From assembly GCF_051172195.1 (NCBI RefSeq), contig NZ_JBPJAQ010000001.1:1302001-1366000 (forward strand): a DNA stretch of 64,000 nt, written 5' to 3'. The notes under the pieces were generated by a model. The model was not told where the DNA came from, did no database searches, and worked only from the letters and a program-made list of their open reading frames with translations. Numbering within the stretch: the stretch's first letter is position 1; every line of letters begins with the position of its first letter. The position numbers were made by a program, and so were the translations under genes. Shown here piece by piece: positions 34,808 through 42,659 of this stretch. Origin of the DNA: Paludibaculum fermentans_A. GTDB taxonomy: Bacteria; Acidobacteriota; Terriglobia; Bryobacterales; Bryobacteraceae.

Positions 34808-35203
34808 TCAGGCGGCGTCGCATTGGGACCGTGCTTCTGCCTGGCTTGAGGCGAAATGCCACGCACAGGCAACGGTCCAGGCTGGCTCCATGGCCTCAAA
34901 GGGCCTCACAATCGTGTCGTAGACACCTGCGTCCTTGGCTTCCTTGATGTGGCGCGGGCCATCGCAAACGGCTACGACCAACGCGGGCGGATCCAATTGC
35001 CGCGCAGCATTGACGGCCTGGCTCCAGGAATGATCCGTAACCAGGATGCCGCCCGCCGCCTGAGGCAGCTCCTGGGCGGCATGTTCCCAATCAGCGAAGC
35101 AGAGTACATCCCAGCTTTGCTTGGTCAGGACCCGAGCGAGTTCTCCTCGCAGGACGCGATCTTCGCTTACCACCAACAGGGGTGGGTTGAACGGCCAGCT
35201 CAA
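34808..35203 (-). CDS. Degenerate receiver-domain protein coupled to hpf
   Basis: 131 residues if translation starts at the TTG at 35203, which overlaps the hpf stop as TTGA. The frame is open upstream, but that part lies in another frame of hpf. The core LLVVSEDRVLRGELARVL, GGILVTDHSW, ALVVAVCDG and DTIVRPFE follows a CheY-like pattern. However, the acidic pocket reads SED, the phosphoacceptor region lacks the usual DxxMP, and the conserved Lys of TKPF is Arg. It may be a non-phosphorylated receiver used for protein contact. The coupling suggests a role with the hibernation factor (inference). Confidence 0.6.
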   Translation of the reverse strand: MSWPFNPPLLVVSEDRVLRGELARVLTKQSWDVLCFADWEHAAQELPQAAGGILVTDHSWSQAVNAARQLDPPALVVAVCDGPRHIKEAKDAGVYDTIVRPFEAMEPAWTVACAWHFASSQAEARSQCDAA

Positions 35204-35568
35204 ACGGCACCTCCCACCTGCTCTAAACGAGCAGCACGGCGATGCAGGCGGTGTGCGGCGTCTTCCGGCCGGCGCCTGCGCAGAGACTGTTGAATTCGAT
35301 AACCCAAGCGCCGTGCCGCGCCATCGACAGCGCCGGCAAAGGTCGCGTTCTGCTCCAGGATCTTCACTCGTTCCAATCCGGGCAGTTCGGCCGTGATCTG
35401 GCACAGCTTATCCACCCCGCCCTTCGGACCATTGGTGTCGTCCAGATAAACGACCACCTCGGCCAACCGCGTTTCGTAACGGTCCAGGGCAAAGCCGATC
35501 CGCCGTTCAACATACTGCTGCAGTTCCCCAGTCAACTCGATGCCGTGTGTCCTGATCGACAGATTCAT
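35200..35568 (-). CDS. hpf: Ribosome hibernation promoting factor (HPF/RaiA family)
   Basis: 122 residues, ATG with AGGAGG 5 bases upstream. The sequence MNLSIRTHGIELTGELQQYV, the predicted alpha/beta order, the acidic-to-basic helices ERRIGFALDRYETRL and GAVDGAARRLGYRIQQSLRR, and KLCQITAELPG match short-form HPF/YfiA, which binds the 30S decoding region and silences or stores ribosomes. The Arg-rich tail (last ~25 residues) replaces the dimerisation domain of long HPF. A near-perfect sigma-54 promoter precedes it with a 13-base leader, and a degenerate receiver gene is coupled to its stop. Confidence 0.85.
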   Translation of the reverse strand: MNLSIRTHGIELTGELQQYVERRIGFALDRYETRLAEVVVYLDDTNGPKGGVDKLCQITAELPGLERVKILEQNATFAGAVDGAARRLGYRIQQSLRRRRPEDAAHRLHRRAARLEQVGGAV

Positions 35569-35591
35569 TGGTGCCTCCTACCCTTCTCAAT

Positions 35592-35607
35592 GGCAATCGC
35601 CGTGCCA
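35592..35607 (-). promoter_or_regulatory. Sigma-54 (-24/-12) promoter of hpf
   Basis: The minus strand reads TGGCACG-N4-TTGCC, matching the consensus TGGCACG-N4-TTGCW at all but the last position; the preceding T also fits. Predicted +1 is about 35581, leaving a ~13-base leader that contains AGGAGG. A sigma-54 activator gene lies two operons downstream on the same strand. Confidence 0.8.
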
Positions 35608-35755
35608 ATCGATTTCCACCTGGAATCAATGAGATATGGGGATGCAAGGCGGTTTTAGTGGTCCTTTTGAGGCAACCCTTACACTTTGAGTGCGATTTCC
35701 GACAGTACTTCCTTCCAGACAATACCCTTCGTCCGCTGGGGATTGCCTGCGTCGC

Positions 35756-35773
35756 CTCATCCGGCGGGATGAG
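35756..35773. promoter_or_regulatory. Inverted repeat, possible enhancer or operator
   Basis: CTCATCC-N4-GGATGAG is a perfect 7+7 inverted repeat. It sits about 175 bases upstream of the predicted hpf start of transcription, within the usual range for NtrC-type enhancers, and also directly before the -10-like TACAAT of the plus-strand hydrolase gene. Confidence 0.35.
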
Positions 35774-35789
35774 CTACAATTCCGGCACA

Positions 35790-37604
35790 ATGACCTCCCT
35801 CGTGCTATTGCTGGCCCTGCTCCAGCCGCCGGACGAAATCAGGGCGAAAATGGCGCAGTCGATCGGCGGGCTGCCGGACGTCCGGGCGGACCTGAATGCG
35901 CGCGTGACGGGCAGCTTCGAGCGCCAGGGGTACCGTGTCGAGAAGCTGTTTTTCGAGTCGCTGCCCGGCTTTCGGGTCACCGCCAACCTGTACATACCCA
36001 CCGGGTCGGAAGGACCGTTCCCGGCGGTTCTGGGTGTGGCGGGACATGCGGACAGCGGCAAGGCCTATCCCACCTACCAGAAAGTCTGGATTACCCTCGC
36101 CCGGCGCGGCTACGTCGTGCTTGCCTACGATCCTCCGGGTCAAGGCGAGCGCTTGGAGTATTTCGATCCCGAACTGGGTCTGTCCCGGGTGGGTCCCGGG
36201 GTGAAAGAGCACATCACGGCCGGGGTACAGTGCCTGCTCACCGGCACCTCCATCGCCCGTTACTTCATCTGGGATGGGGTCCGCGCTGTGGATTACCTGC
36301 TGACCCGCAAAGAGGTGGATCCGGCCCGGATCGCTGTGGCGGGCAACTCCGGCGGTGGAACCCAGGCCGCCTACCTGGCGGTGTTCGAACCCAGGCTGGC
36401 GGCGGCGATTTCCTCCTGCTACATCACGCAATGGCGCGAACTGATGGAGGGCCCGGGGCCTCAGGATGCTGAGCAGGTCCTGCCCGGCTTTCTCAACATG
36501 GGTCTGGACTTTGTTGATTTCATTAAGGCTTTCGCTCCGAAACCGTTCCTGGTCACCTCCGCCACACGGGACTTTTTTCCAATTGCAGGAGCGCGGGCAA
36601 CCTTTGCAGCGGCGGCGCGTCACTACGAGTCGGTGGACGCTCCGGGACGGGTTTCGTTCTTTGAGTTCGACGATACGCACGGCTGGTCGCAGCCGCGGCG
36701 CGAGGCGGCTTACCGCTTTCTGGATAAGTACTTAAAGGGTGTCGATGCCGAAGTGCACGAGGATTCCATCGATACTGAGCCGGAGAGTTTGCTGTGGGTG
36801 ACGCCTACGGGTCAACTGGCGCCGTCCTTTGGAAGCGAGACGGTATTCTCGATGAACCGGGCGCTGGCGCAGAGACTCTATCCCGCGCGCAAGGCGCAGT
36901 CGGCCACGAATCCCCAGCAACTCCGGGAGTTGATCCTGCGGCGGGTTGCGCCGGCACCGCTTCATCTGATCGCGCGGACGGCGCCGCGCGGCAGCCGGCC
37001 AGGCATGGTCACTTCGGGCGTACCGGAGGTGGACCTGGCGGAATTGAGGGCGGCCGGGTATGTCCTGCGAGTGGTGAATTCTCCTCTTCCCCAGGGTGAT
37101 TCAGGTGGATACAGCGCGGCCTACCAGGCTGCCGCGAAAGAGTGGCTGAACGGGCGGTCGCTTCTAGCCTGGCGTGTGAGCGAGTTGACCAGTGCTTTCT
37201 ACGACCTGGCGGCCGACCCCGAGGTCGATCCCGAGAACATCTCCGTGTGGGGTCGAGGTAACGCCGGAGTGGCTGCGCTGCTGTTTACGGCACTGGAGCC
37301 GCGCGTCGCCCGGGTAATGGCGGAAGACACCATCACCAGTTGGTTTGTGGGCACACAAAGCCACCTGCATTCCAATCTGGCCGAGATCACGATCCCGGGC
37401 GTGCTGCTGGATTTCGATTTGCCGGACCTGGTCAAGGTGATCGCACCTCGGCCGATTTGGCTGGTGGATCCGCGCACCCCCACCGGTGCCAGGTCGCCGG
37501 CAGTGGAGTATCCGCGTGCGTTCGTCCAACTCTATGAGCGGCCGGAGGGTTGGCCGGTGTTGAAGGCATTCGGCGCCTGGCTGAACGCGCCTGTCCTGCG
37601 CTGA
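35790..37604 (+). CDS. Exported double-domain alpha/beta hydrolase
   Basis: 604 residues from the ATG at 35790; the frame extends to 35568 but that part reads as non-coding and overlaps the hpf promoter. A short hydrophobic N-terminus (SLVLLLALLQPP) may be a signal peptide. The first half has the acetyl-xylan-esterase-like features TANLYIPTG, LAYDPPGQGER and the nucleophile elbow AGNSGGG (Ser187), with later Asp and DDTHGWSQ for the triad. The second half repeats the pattern (VDPENISVWGRGNAGVAALL against VDPARIAVAGNSGGGTQAAYL) but the nucleophile Ser is replaced by Asn. TACAAT at 35775-35780 lies 9 bases before the ATG. Confidence 0.8.
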   Translation: MTSLVLLLALLQPPDEIRAKMAQSIGGLPDVRADLNARVTGSFERQGYRVEKLFFESLPGFRVTANLYIPTGSEGPFPAVLGVAGHADSGKAYPTYQKVWITLARRGYVVLAYDPPGQGERLEYFDPELGLSRVGPGVKEHITAGVQCLLTGTSIARYFIWDGVRAVDYLLTRKEVDPARIAVAGNSGGGTQAAYLAVFEPRLAAAISSCYITQWRELMEGPGPQDAEQVLPGFLNMGLDFVDFIKAFAPKPFLVTSATRDFFPIAGARATFAAAARHYESVDAPGRVSFFEFDDTHGWSQPRREAAYRFLDKYLKGVDAEVHEDSIDTEPESLLWVTPTGQLAPSFGSETVFSMNRALAQRLYPARKAQSATNPQQLRELILRRVAPAPLHLIARTAPRGSRPGMVTSGVPEVDLAELRAAGYVLRVVNSPLPQGDSGGYSAAYQAAAKEWLNGRSLLAWRVSELTSAFYDLAADPEVDPENISVWGRGNAGVAALLFTALEPRVARVMAEDTITSWFVGTQSHLHSNLAEITIPGVLLDFDLPDLVKVIAPRPIWLVDPRTPTGARSPAVEYPRAFVQLYERPEGWPVLKAFGAWLNAPVLR

Positions 37605-37623
37605 GCAGGGGTACACTGATTAC

Positions 37624-39393
37624 TTGCGGAAGCAAGCACTCCTGGTCACCCTGTTTGTGCTGCTGGTGAGCCTGCCCTTTTGGAATCAGGCGATCCAGGG
37701 CGACGATTACTACTACCTGGCAGCCGCGCAGCACGCGCAGATCGACCCGCTGCATCCCCACCACGCCGAGTATGTTTTCCTGGGGATTCCCATGAGTATG
37801 CGGGGCCACTCGCATCCACCGGGGGACGCCTGGCTGCTGGCGGGGATCCTCGCTCTCGTGGGTGACATTCGCGAGGTGCCATTCCACGCCGTTTATTTTC
37901 TGCTGGCTTTGACCGCGGCGCTCTCAATGCTCGCCCTGGCCCGGCGGTTTGTGCCGGAGCGAGCGGTGGAGGCAACCTTACTCTTCTGTGCGGTGCCGGC
38001 GTTTCTGGTGAATGCGACCTCGCTGGAATCGGACCTGCCGTTTCTCGCCTTTTGGGTACTGACCGTGGCCTTGGTGGTGTACGACCGCCCGAAGAGCGCC
38101 GGGTTGGCGCTGGCGGCTTGCTCGTTGATGGCCTATCAGTCGGTGGTGTTGATCCCGATTCTGGGCCTGTATTTCTGGCAGCAAGGGACGCTGCGCAGGA
38201 ACTGGTGGCTGCTGACCGTGCCCGTACTTGGGTTCGTGGGCTACCAGGGCTTTGAGCGGATCACCAGCGGCCAGTATCCGGCTCTGGTGCTGGGCCAGCA
38301 TTTTCAGACATATAAGTTCCAGAGCAGCGAGATGAAGGTGCGCAGCGCCATCGGGCTGACGGGCCACCTGGCAGTGATGTTCACCCCGCTGGGGCTGTGG
38401 GCGCTGTTGCGTAGCCGCGACCGGTTTCTCAGCGCCTGGGTGGCGATCTTCTACGCAGCGGCGCTGGTGCTGTTCTTTGCAGGATCGGCGCGGTATCTGC
38501 TGCCGCTGGCGGCTCCGTTTGCGATTCTCGTGGCGCGCTATTACGCCGCGAAGCCCCGGTTGTTGTGGCTGATCTTTGGCCTGCAGTTGGCTTTGGGGCT
38601 GGGGCTGGCTTCGGTGAACTACCAGCACTGGGATGGTTACCGGAAGTTCGCGGCGGCGGCCATGAAGGACACCGCCAACCACCGGGTGTGGGTGAATAGC
38701 GAGTGGGGTCTGAGGTTCTATACGGAAGCCGAAGGCGCGCTGACGGTGACCCGAGGGCAAACACTGCGGCCGGGCGATATCCTGATCGGCAGCCAGCTGT
38801 CGGACCAGATTCCGTACACCACCGGCGGAGGGCAGGCGGTGGAACAGATGCGTGCGGAGATCCGGCCCACCTTGCCGCTGCGGCTCGTCGGCCTTGGCTC
38901 GCGGTCGGGTTACTCCAGTGTGGCTTTCGGCTTGTGGCCTTTCGATCTCAGCGACGCGCCGGTGGATATTGTCACGAAGTCGCTGATTGTAGAGAAGAAA
39001 CCGGAGCTTTCCTGGCTACCCATGTCGACTGTGGCGGCCGAGCATCAGCTCGTCAGCGGCGTCTATAACCTGGAAAACCAACAGTGGCGTTGGATGAGCG
39101 GGCGGGCGGTGTTTCTGTTGAAGCCACCAGCTACCCCCCAACCCCTGATGGCAAAGGTGTACATCCCTGATGGGGCTCCGGGACGAACGGTGATACTCAC
39201 CCTCAATGGAGTTGAAGTCGTGAAGCAGACCGTTCCGAAGCCGGAGAGCTACACGCTGGAGACCGGGCCGTTGACCGCGCCGGGTGACACGGCGACGGTG
39301 GTGTTGAGCATCGACCAGGAGTTCAGCCCGCCGGGCGACAACCGTCGTTTGGGCATGATTCTCACCGGGATCGGGTTTCAGCCGAAGCAGTAA
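37624..39393 (+). CDS. GT39/PMT-like polytopic membrane glycosyltransferase
   Basis: 589 residues from a TTG start. The N-terminal two-thirds carry about 9-10 hydrophobic helices; the first periplasmic loop has QGDDYYYLAAAQ, the acidic pair typical of dolichyl- or undecaprenyl-phosphate-sugar-using transferases (PMT/ArnT type). The last ~200 residues are soluble and end in a beta-rich domain (KVYIPDGAPGRTVILTLNGV). It would transfer a lipid-linked sugar to a lipid or protein outside the membrane. TACACT (37612-37617) ends 6 bases before the start. The 3' end overlaps the convergent GT9 gene by 32 bases. Confidence 0.75.
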   Translation: MRKQALLVTLFVLLVSLPFWNQAIQGDDYYYLAAAQHAQIDPLHPHHAEYVFLGIPMSMRGHSHPPGDAWLLAGILALVGDIREVPFHAVYFLLALTAALSMLALARRFVPERAVEATLLFCAVPAFLVNATSLESDLPFLAFWVLTVALVVYDRPKSAGLALAACSLMAYQSVVLIPILGLYFWQQGTLRRNWWLLTVPVLGFVGYQGFERITSGQYPALVLGQHFQTYKFQSSEMKVRSAIGLTGHLAVMFTPLGLWALLRSRDRFLSAWVAIFYAAALVLFFAGSARYLLPLAAPFAILVARYYAAKPRLLWLIFGLQLALGLGLASVNYQHWDGYRKFAAAAMKDTANHRVWVNSEWGLRFYTEAEGALTVTRGQTLRPGDILIGSQLSDQIPYTTGGGQAVEQMRAEIRPTLPLRLVGLGSRSGYSSVAFGLWPFDLSDAPVDIVTKSLIVEKKPELSWLPMSTVAAEHQLVSGVYNLENQQWRWMSGRAVFLLKPPATPQPLMAKVYIPDGAPGRTVILTLNGVEVVKQTVPKPESYTLETGPLTAPGDTATVVLSIDQEFSPPGDNRRLGMILTGIGFQPKQ

Positions 39394-40159
39394 GCAGGTC
39401 GGAGGCCTCGGCCGCGACGCGTGCCGGCGGCCAATCCCAGGCGGCAATGCGGACATGCCGGCCGCGCGGGGCCCAAACGGCGGGATCGGTGGGTCCAAAG
39501 ACGGCCACGACCGGGACACCGCAGGCGGCCGCCAGGTGGGCGATCCCGCTGTCGTTGCCGACGAAGAGACTGGCAGTGCTCAGCCAGCGAGCCAAATCCC
39601 CTAAGTCTTGGAAACGAAAAGCTTCATCGAGGGACTCCTCGGGACCGGCACACCAGTGGACCGGGAGCTGCAGTAGGCGGGCAACCTCCTGGAAGCGTGC
39701 CAGCGGCCAATTCTTAGATTTCCCACCGGAGAAAGGGTGAATGACCGCGAAGCCCGCGGGCCGGTGCTCGATGGGCAAGCGGGGGCTTGCGCCGAGCGGC
39801 GCGCCGACCTGATCCAGGTAATAGTCGACGGCGTGCAGGGGGGAACCGGTGGGCGGCAGGGCGGTGAAAAAGCGAAAGGGGAGATGGCCCACTTGGGCTC
39901 GGAAGTCCTCGCGATTGGCGCCGTACCAGGAGACGATGTCGTCGAATGCGGCGAGACAGTCGAGAGTGGGTTGGGCCAGATGGAGGGCGTCGAGGCCGGT
40001 GGAGACGAGGGTGCGTGTGGCACCTAAGTGGCTGAGAAGTGGAAGATTGACGGATGGCGCCCACAGCTCTGTGGATTCTGTACAGAGGTGTTCAAGAGCG
40101 GGTAAGGAGACGATAGTATCGCCGATGGCGCCCGGGCGAACGATCAACCGGCGGGTCAC
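39362..40159 (-). CDS. Family 9 glycosyltransferase (heptosyltransferase-like)
   Basis: 265 residues from the GTG at 40159, which overlaps the upstream stop as GTGA. GT-B features are visible: RPGAIGDTIVSLPAL at the N-terminus, the donor-site region HPFSGGKSKNWPLARFQEV, LFVGNDSGIAHLAAACGVPVVAVFGPTDP, typical of ADP-heptose:LPS heptosyltransferases. It probably acts on lipopolysaccharide core or a similar surface glycan at the inner membrane. It is shorter than Escherichia coli WaaC/WaaF (~320-350 residues). It is co-transcribed with a DsbD-alpha-like and a TlpA-like gene. Confidence 0.85.
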   Translation of the reverse strand: MTRRLIVRPGAIGDTIVSLPALEHLCTESTELWAPSVNLPLLSHLGATRTLVSTGLDALHLAQPTLDCLAAFDDIVSWYGANREDFRAQVGHLPFRFFTALPPTGSPLHAVDYYLDQVGAPLGASPRLPIEHRPAGFAVIHPFSGGKSKNWPLARFQEVARLLQLPVHWCAGPEESLDEAFRFQDLGDLARWLSTASLFVGNDSGIAHLAAACGVPVVAVFGPTDPAVWAPRGRHVRIAAWDWPPARVAAEASDLLTASAETRSR

Positions 40160-40641
40160 TGCATCAGGATGGGCAGTTTGATCTCGACGCTCTTGGGCGG
40201 CAGGCACATCTTGTCGTTGCAGGCCTGATAGCGCAGCTTGCCGGTGATGTAACCCGGGCCGAGCGCCGGATTGGCGGCCCGCTTGAACTTGGTTACCACC
40301 GAGAAATCGCCGCCGAAGACGGAGATGGGTTTGGCGGCGAAATCGTACTTTTCCAGTTTGGCTTTGGGGTAGATGATCTCCGCCACTTCGAGGGCGCCCG
40401 GTTCCCAGGTGAGTTTGAAGGGAATCAGGTACTCCTCAGTGGGGGTATTGGAGTTGGCATGATAGCCGGGGCGAATGGAGAGTTTGAGCTCGAAGGCGGG
40501 GTTCTCGGTCCGCTTCACAATGAGCTTGGCAGGTTCCGTGACGGTGAGCACACCGGTGGAGGGCGCCTGGGCAAAGGCGAAGGAGGCGCAGAGCGCGATT
40601 CCGGCCAACCTACTGAAGCAGTTCATTGATGTCGCTCTCAT
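40156..40641 (-). CDS. Stand-alone DsbD-alpha-like periplasmic protein
   Basis: 161 residues (ATG at 40641, or 40626 starting MNCF). Signal peptide LAGIALCASFAFAQA. The immunoglobulin-like domain resembles the N-terminal domain of DsbD: LSIRPGYHANSN, EYLIPFKLTWEP, and the cysteine pair in YQACNDKMCLPPKSVEI (Cys141 and Cys146). In DsbD this domain passes electrons to DsbC, DsbG or CcmG-type thioredoxins; here the transmembrane and C-terminal domains are absent. The preceding gene encodes a TlpA-like thioredoxin and overlaps it by 32 bases, so they probably form a pair. Confidence 0.8.
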   Translation of the reverse strand: MRATSMNCFSRLAGIALCASFAFAQAPSTGVLTVTEPAKLIVKRTENPAFELKLSIRPGYHANSNTPTEEYLIPFKLTWEPGALEVAEIIYPKAKLEKYDFAAKPISVFGGDFSVVTKFKRAANPALGPGYITGKLRYQACNDKMCLPPKSVEIKLPILMQ

Positions 40642-41146
40642 ACTCTTTTCTGCTGATCAGCCCCACATGCGTATTGGCAATGCGGCCTTCCTTGTCGATG
40701 ATGAACGTGGTGGGCAGGGCGTCAATTCCGCCATAGAGCTGTTCGACGGACGCATTGCCCGTAACGACCGGATAGTTCACCTGTTTGTCCGAGATGTAGG
40801 GCTTAACCACTTCCCAGCCTTCGTCGTCCAGAGCCACACCGATCACGGTAAAGCCTTTATCCTTATAGGTTTTCTGAAACTCGATGAACCAGGGGATCTC
40901 GATCTTACAGGGGCCGCACCAAGTGGCCCAGAAGTTGAGCAGCACGACCTTACCCTTGTAGTCGGCAAGGGTGATGGGTTTGCCGTCAACGTCCTTGAGG
41001 GTGAAGTTCGGGGCGGGATTGCGGGTACTGGCCGGTTTGGAGCTGGGCGGCTTTTCCAGGCCTTTTTGAGCCTGAGAAGCACAACCCGCCATCGTGACCA
41101 CAAAGACTGCGAGCGTGGCGGCGCTGCGCTTCCAGGAAGATGTCAT
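40610..41146 (-). CDS. TlpA/ResA-like thioredoxin lipoprotein
   Basis: 178 residues. The N-terminus has a lipobox (VVTMAGC, Cys22), so it should be a lipid-anchored periplasmic protein. The thioredoxin fold carries WCGPC (76-80), preceded by KGKVVLLNFWAT, and the cis-proline segment ALPTTFIID. TlpA/ResA proteins reduce disulfides in cytochrome c maturation or other envelope proteins. It heads a three-gene operon with the DsbD-alpha-like protein and the GT9 transferase. Confidence 0.92.
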   Translation of the reverse strand: MTSSWKRSAATLAVFVVTMAGCASQAQKGLEKPPSSKPASTRNPAPNFTLKDVDGKPITLADYKGKVVLLNFWATWCGPCKIEIPWFIEFQKTYKDKGFTVIGVALDDEGWEVVKPYISDKQVNYPVVTGNASVEQLYGGIDALPTTFIIDKEGRIANTHVGLISRKEYESDINELLQ

Positions 41147-41176
41147 TCAATAGGGTCCTAAAGGCGATTCTACCAA

Positions 41177-41797
41177 CTAGATGCGCAGTGCGCCCCCATG
41201 GTGACTGGTAAGTTGGTCGAACCAGCGCCGCCTCGTCTTGCGGAAGCGGGGCTTCAAGGTAAACTCTTCATGTTCAGGGACCCCGCTGTAGATCCAGGCG
41301 GCTGTGTCGCAGAAACTCTCACAAATGTAGTCGCGCCAGAGCCGGGTATGGTCGTGGCGGTCCTCCATGCTGAGACGTTTTTTGCGGGCTTCAGAGGACC
41401 AGCCGAGTTCACCCACGGCGCCGCGGGCGAACTCATCTTCGAGGATCGCCTGCCACTCCAGCCGGTTGGGGTTGCCGAGGCGCCACCAGACGAAGTGAAA
41501 CATCTCGTGTGTGAGAATCCGAGCCAGTTCAATCGAGTCGCGTTTGAGGGAGCTATCGAGAACCAATTCCCTTTTGCGCAGAAAACTGGCGGCATGAACC
41601 TGCTCACCGGGCCCTTCACCGGAGTGTAACCGGCCGCGGTAGGCTCTCAATTCATGCTGCCATGTGATGTTGACCGGTTTGCCCTCGAAATGAGGGAGAC
41701 GCAGCAGTTGCTTGGCTACTCGATCGGAGACTTGTAGTCCAAGTACTTGTCGTCTTTGAACTGGACGTCGAGGCTCTTCTGCATGCCTTCCATCCAC
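41177..41797 (-). CDS. Putative HExxH metalloprotein, start unresolved
   Basis: The frame from 41797 gives 206 residues, but the first ~25 lie inside the PpiC gene in another frame and are Arg-rich; real coding appears to begin near AKQLLRLPHFEGKPVNITWQ, just past the PpiC stop at 41716, where no ATG, GTG or TTG occurs. HEMFH (97-101) followed by acidic residues (EDEF, ICES) suggests a gluzincin-like zinc site. There is no signal peptide in either version. It follows the PpiC gene on the same strand. Either the 41797 ATG is used, giving an 82-base overlap, or a CTG near 41707 serves as start. Confidence 0.55.
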   Translation of the reverse strand: MDGRHAEEPRRPVQRRQVLGLQVSDRVAKQLLRLPHFEGKPVNITWQHELRAYRGRLHSGEGPGEQVHAASFLRKRELVLDSSLKRDSIELARILTHEMFHFVWWRLGNPNRLEWQAILEDEFARGAVGELGWSSEARKKRLSMEDRHDHTRLWRDYICESFCDTAAWIYSGVPEHEEFTLKPRFRKTRRRWFDQLTSHHGGALRI

Positions 41798-42639
41798 TGC
41801 TGAAAACGCTCCCTTTGAATCGTCAGGTAGATGTCGTCGCGGACTTCATCGAAGGGTGAAGTGACAAACTCATCGAGACGAAAGATCCAGAACCCACCGG
41901 TCTGGCGTACAGCATCGGAAATCTGGCCCGGCTTGAGGGCGAAAACGGCAGACTTGATCTGGACAGGCAACGAATTGTCGGCCGGCTGGATGACCGGGAA
42001 CTCGCCGTTTTTGGCTTTGGAATCGGCGTCGTCAGAGTATTTCTGGACCAACTGCGCAAAATCCGCCCCACCGCGAGCTAATTGTATCACCTGATTCGCC
42101 AGCTTCTCGGCCTCGGCGCTGGTTTTCGGTTTCTTCGCTTTCGGGTCACCGGCAGTCACGGGCGTGTCGTTAAAAGCGAGGTAGATGACCCTCACTTTTG
42201 CCTTGGAATAGTCGGCTTTGTGGGCTTCGTAGTACGCCTTCTGATCCGCCGGTAGCACCAGGGTGGCCGTTTCCTGGGCAGCCATGAAGACTTGGGCCAA
42301 GTACAACTGGCGGTTGTACATCAGGCGCCATTTGTGCGGATCCACCTTGTCCATGCCCGAGGTTTCGGCCATGTTGGCAAACTTCGCCATGGTGGCGAGT
42401 GTCCGGAGGAAGGCCCGCTTGTCGGAGTAGTACTGATTCGGAATCCTGCCGCCGAGCGCCTTTACCAGGTGCTCCAGATCAGATCGTTTCCACTCTTTGC
42501 CCTCAATGACGACAACGACATTGTCGTCTTTTAGAGAGGGGGTAGCTTCGGCGGGAGCGGCGGGCTTCGGTTCGGCGGGAGGGGCTTGGGCGAACAGAAC
42601 ACCGCAGAAAATCGTGGCAAAGAGGGGCAAACACTTCAT
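41716..42639 (-). CDS. PpiC/SurA-type peptidyl-prolyl isomerase
   Basis: 307 residues from the ATG at 42639; the frame runs to 42906 but that would overlap the divergent epimerase gene. Signal peptide MKCLPLFATIFCGVLFAQA, then a Pro/Ala-rich stretch, a helical SurA-N-like region (~40-180) and a parvulin domain with ARGGADFAQLVQKYSDD, GEFPVIQPAD, AVFALKPGQISDAVRQTGGFWIFRLDE. It folds envelope or outer-membrane proteins in the periplasm. Its start is only 20 bases from the divergent epimerase start. Confidence 0.9.
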   Translation of the reverse strand: MKCLPLFATIFCGVLFAQAPPAEPKPAAPAEATPSLKDDNVVVVIEGKEWKRSDLEHLVKALGGRIPNQYYSDKRAFLRTLATMAKFANMAETSGMDKVDPHKWRLMYNRQLYLAQVFMAAQETATLVLPADQKAYYEAHKADYSKAKVRVIYLAFNDTPVTAGDPKAKKPKTSAEAEKLANQVIQLARGGADFAQLVQKYSDDADSKAKNGEFPVIQPADNSLPVQIKSAVFALKPGQISDAVRQTGGFWIFRLDEFVTSPFDEVRDDIYLTIQRERFQQWMEGMQKSLDVQFKDDKYLDYKSPIE

Positions 42640-42659
42640 CGTGATACTTTGAATGTAGC

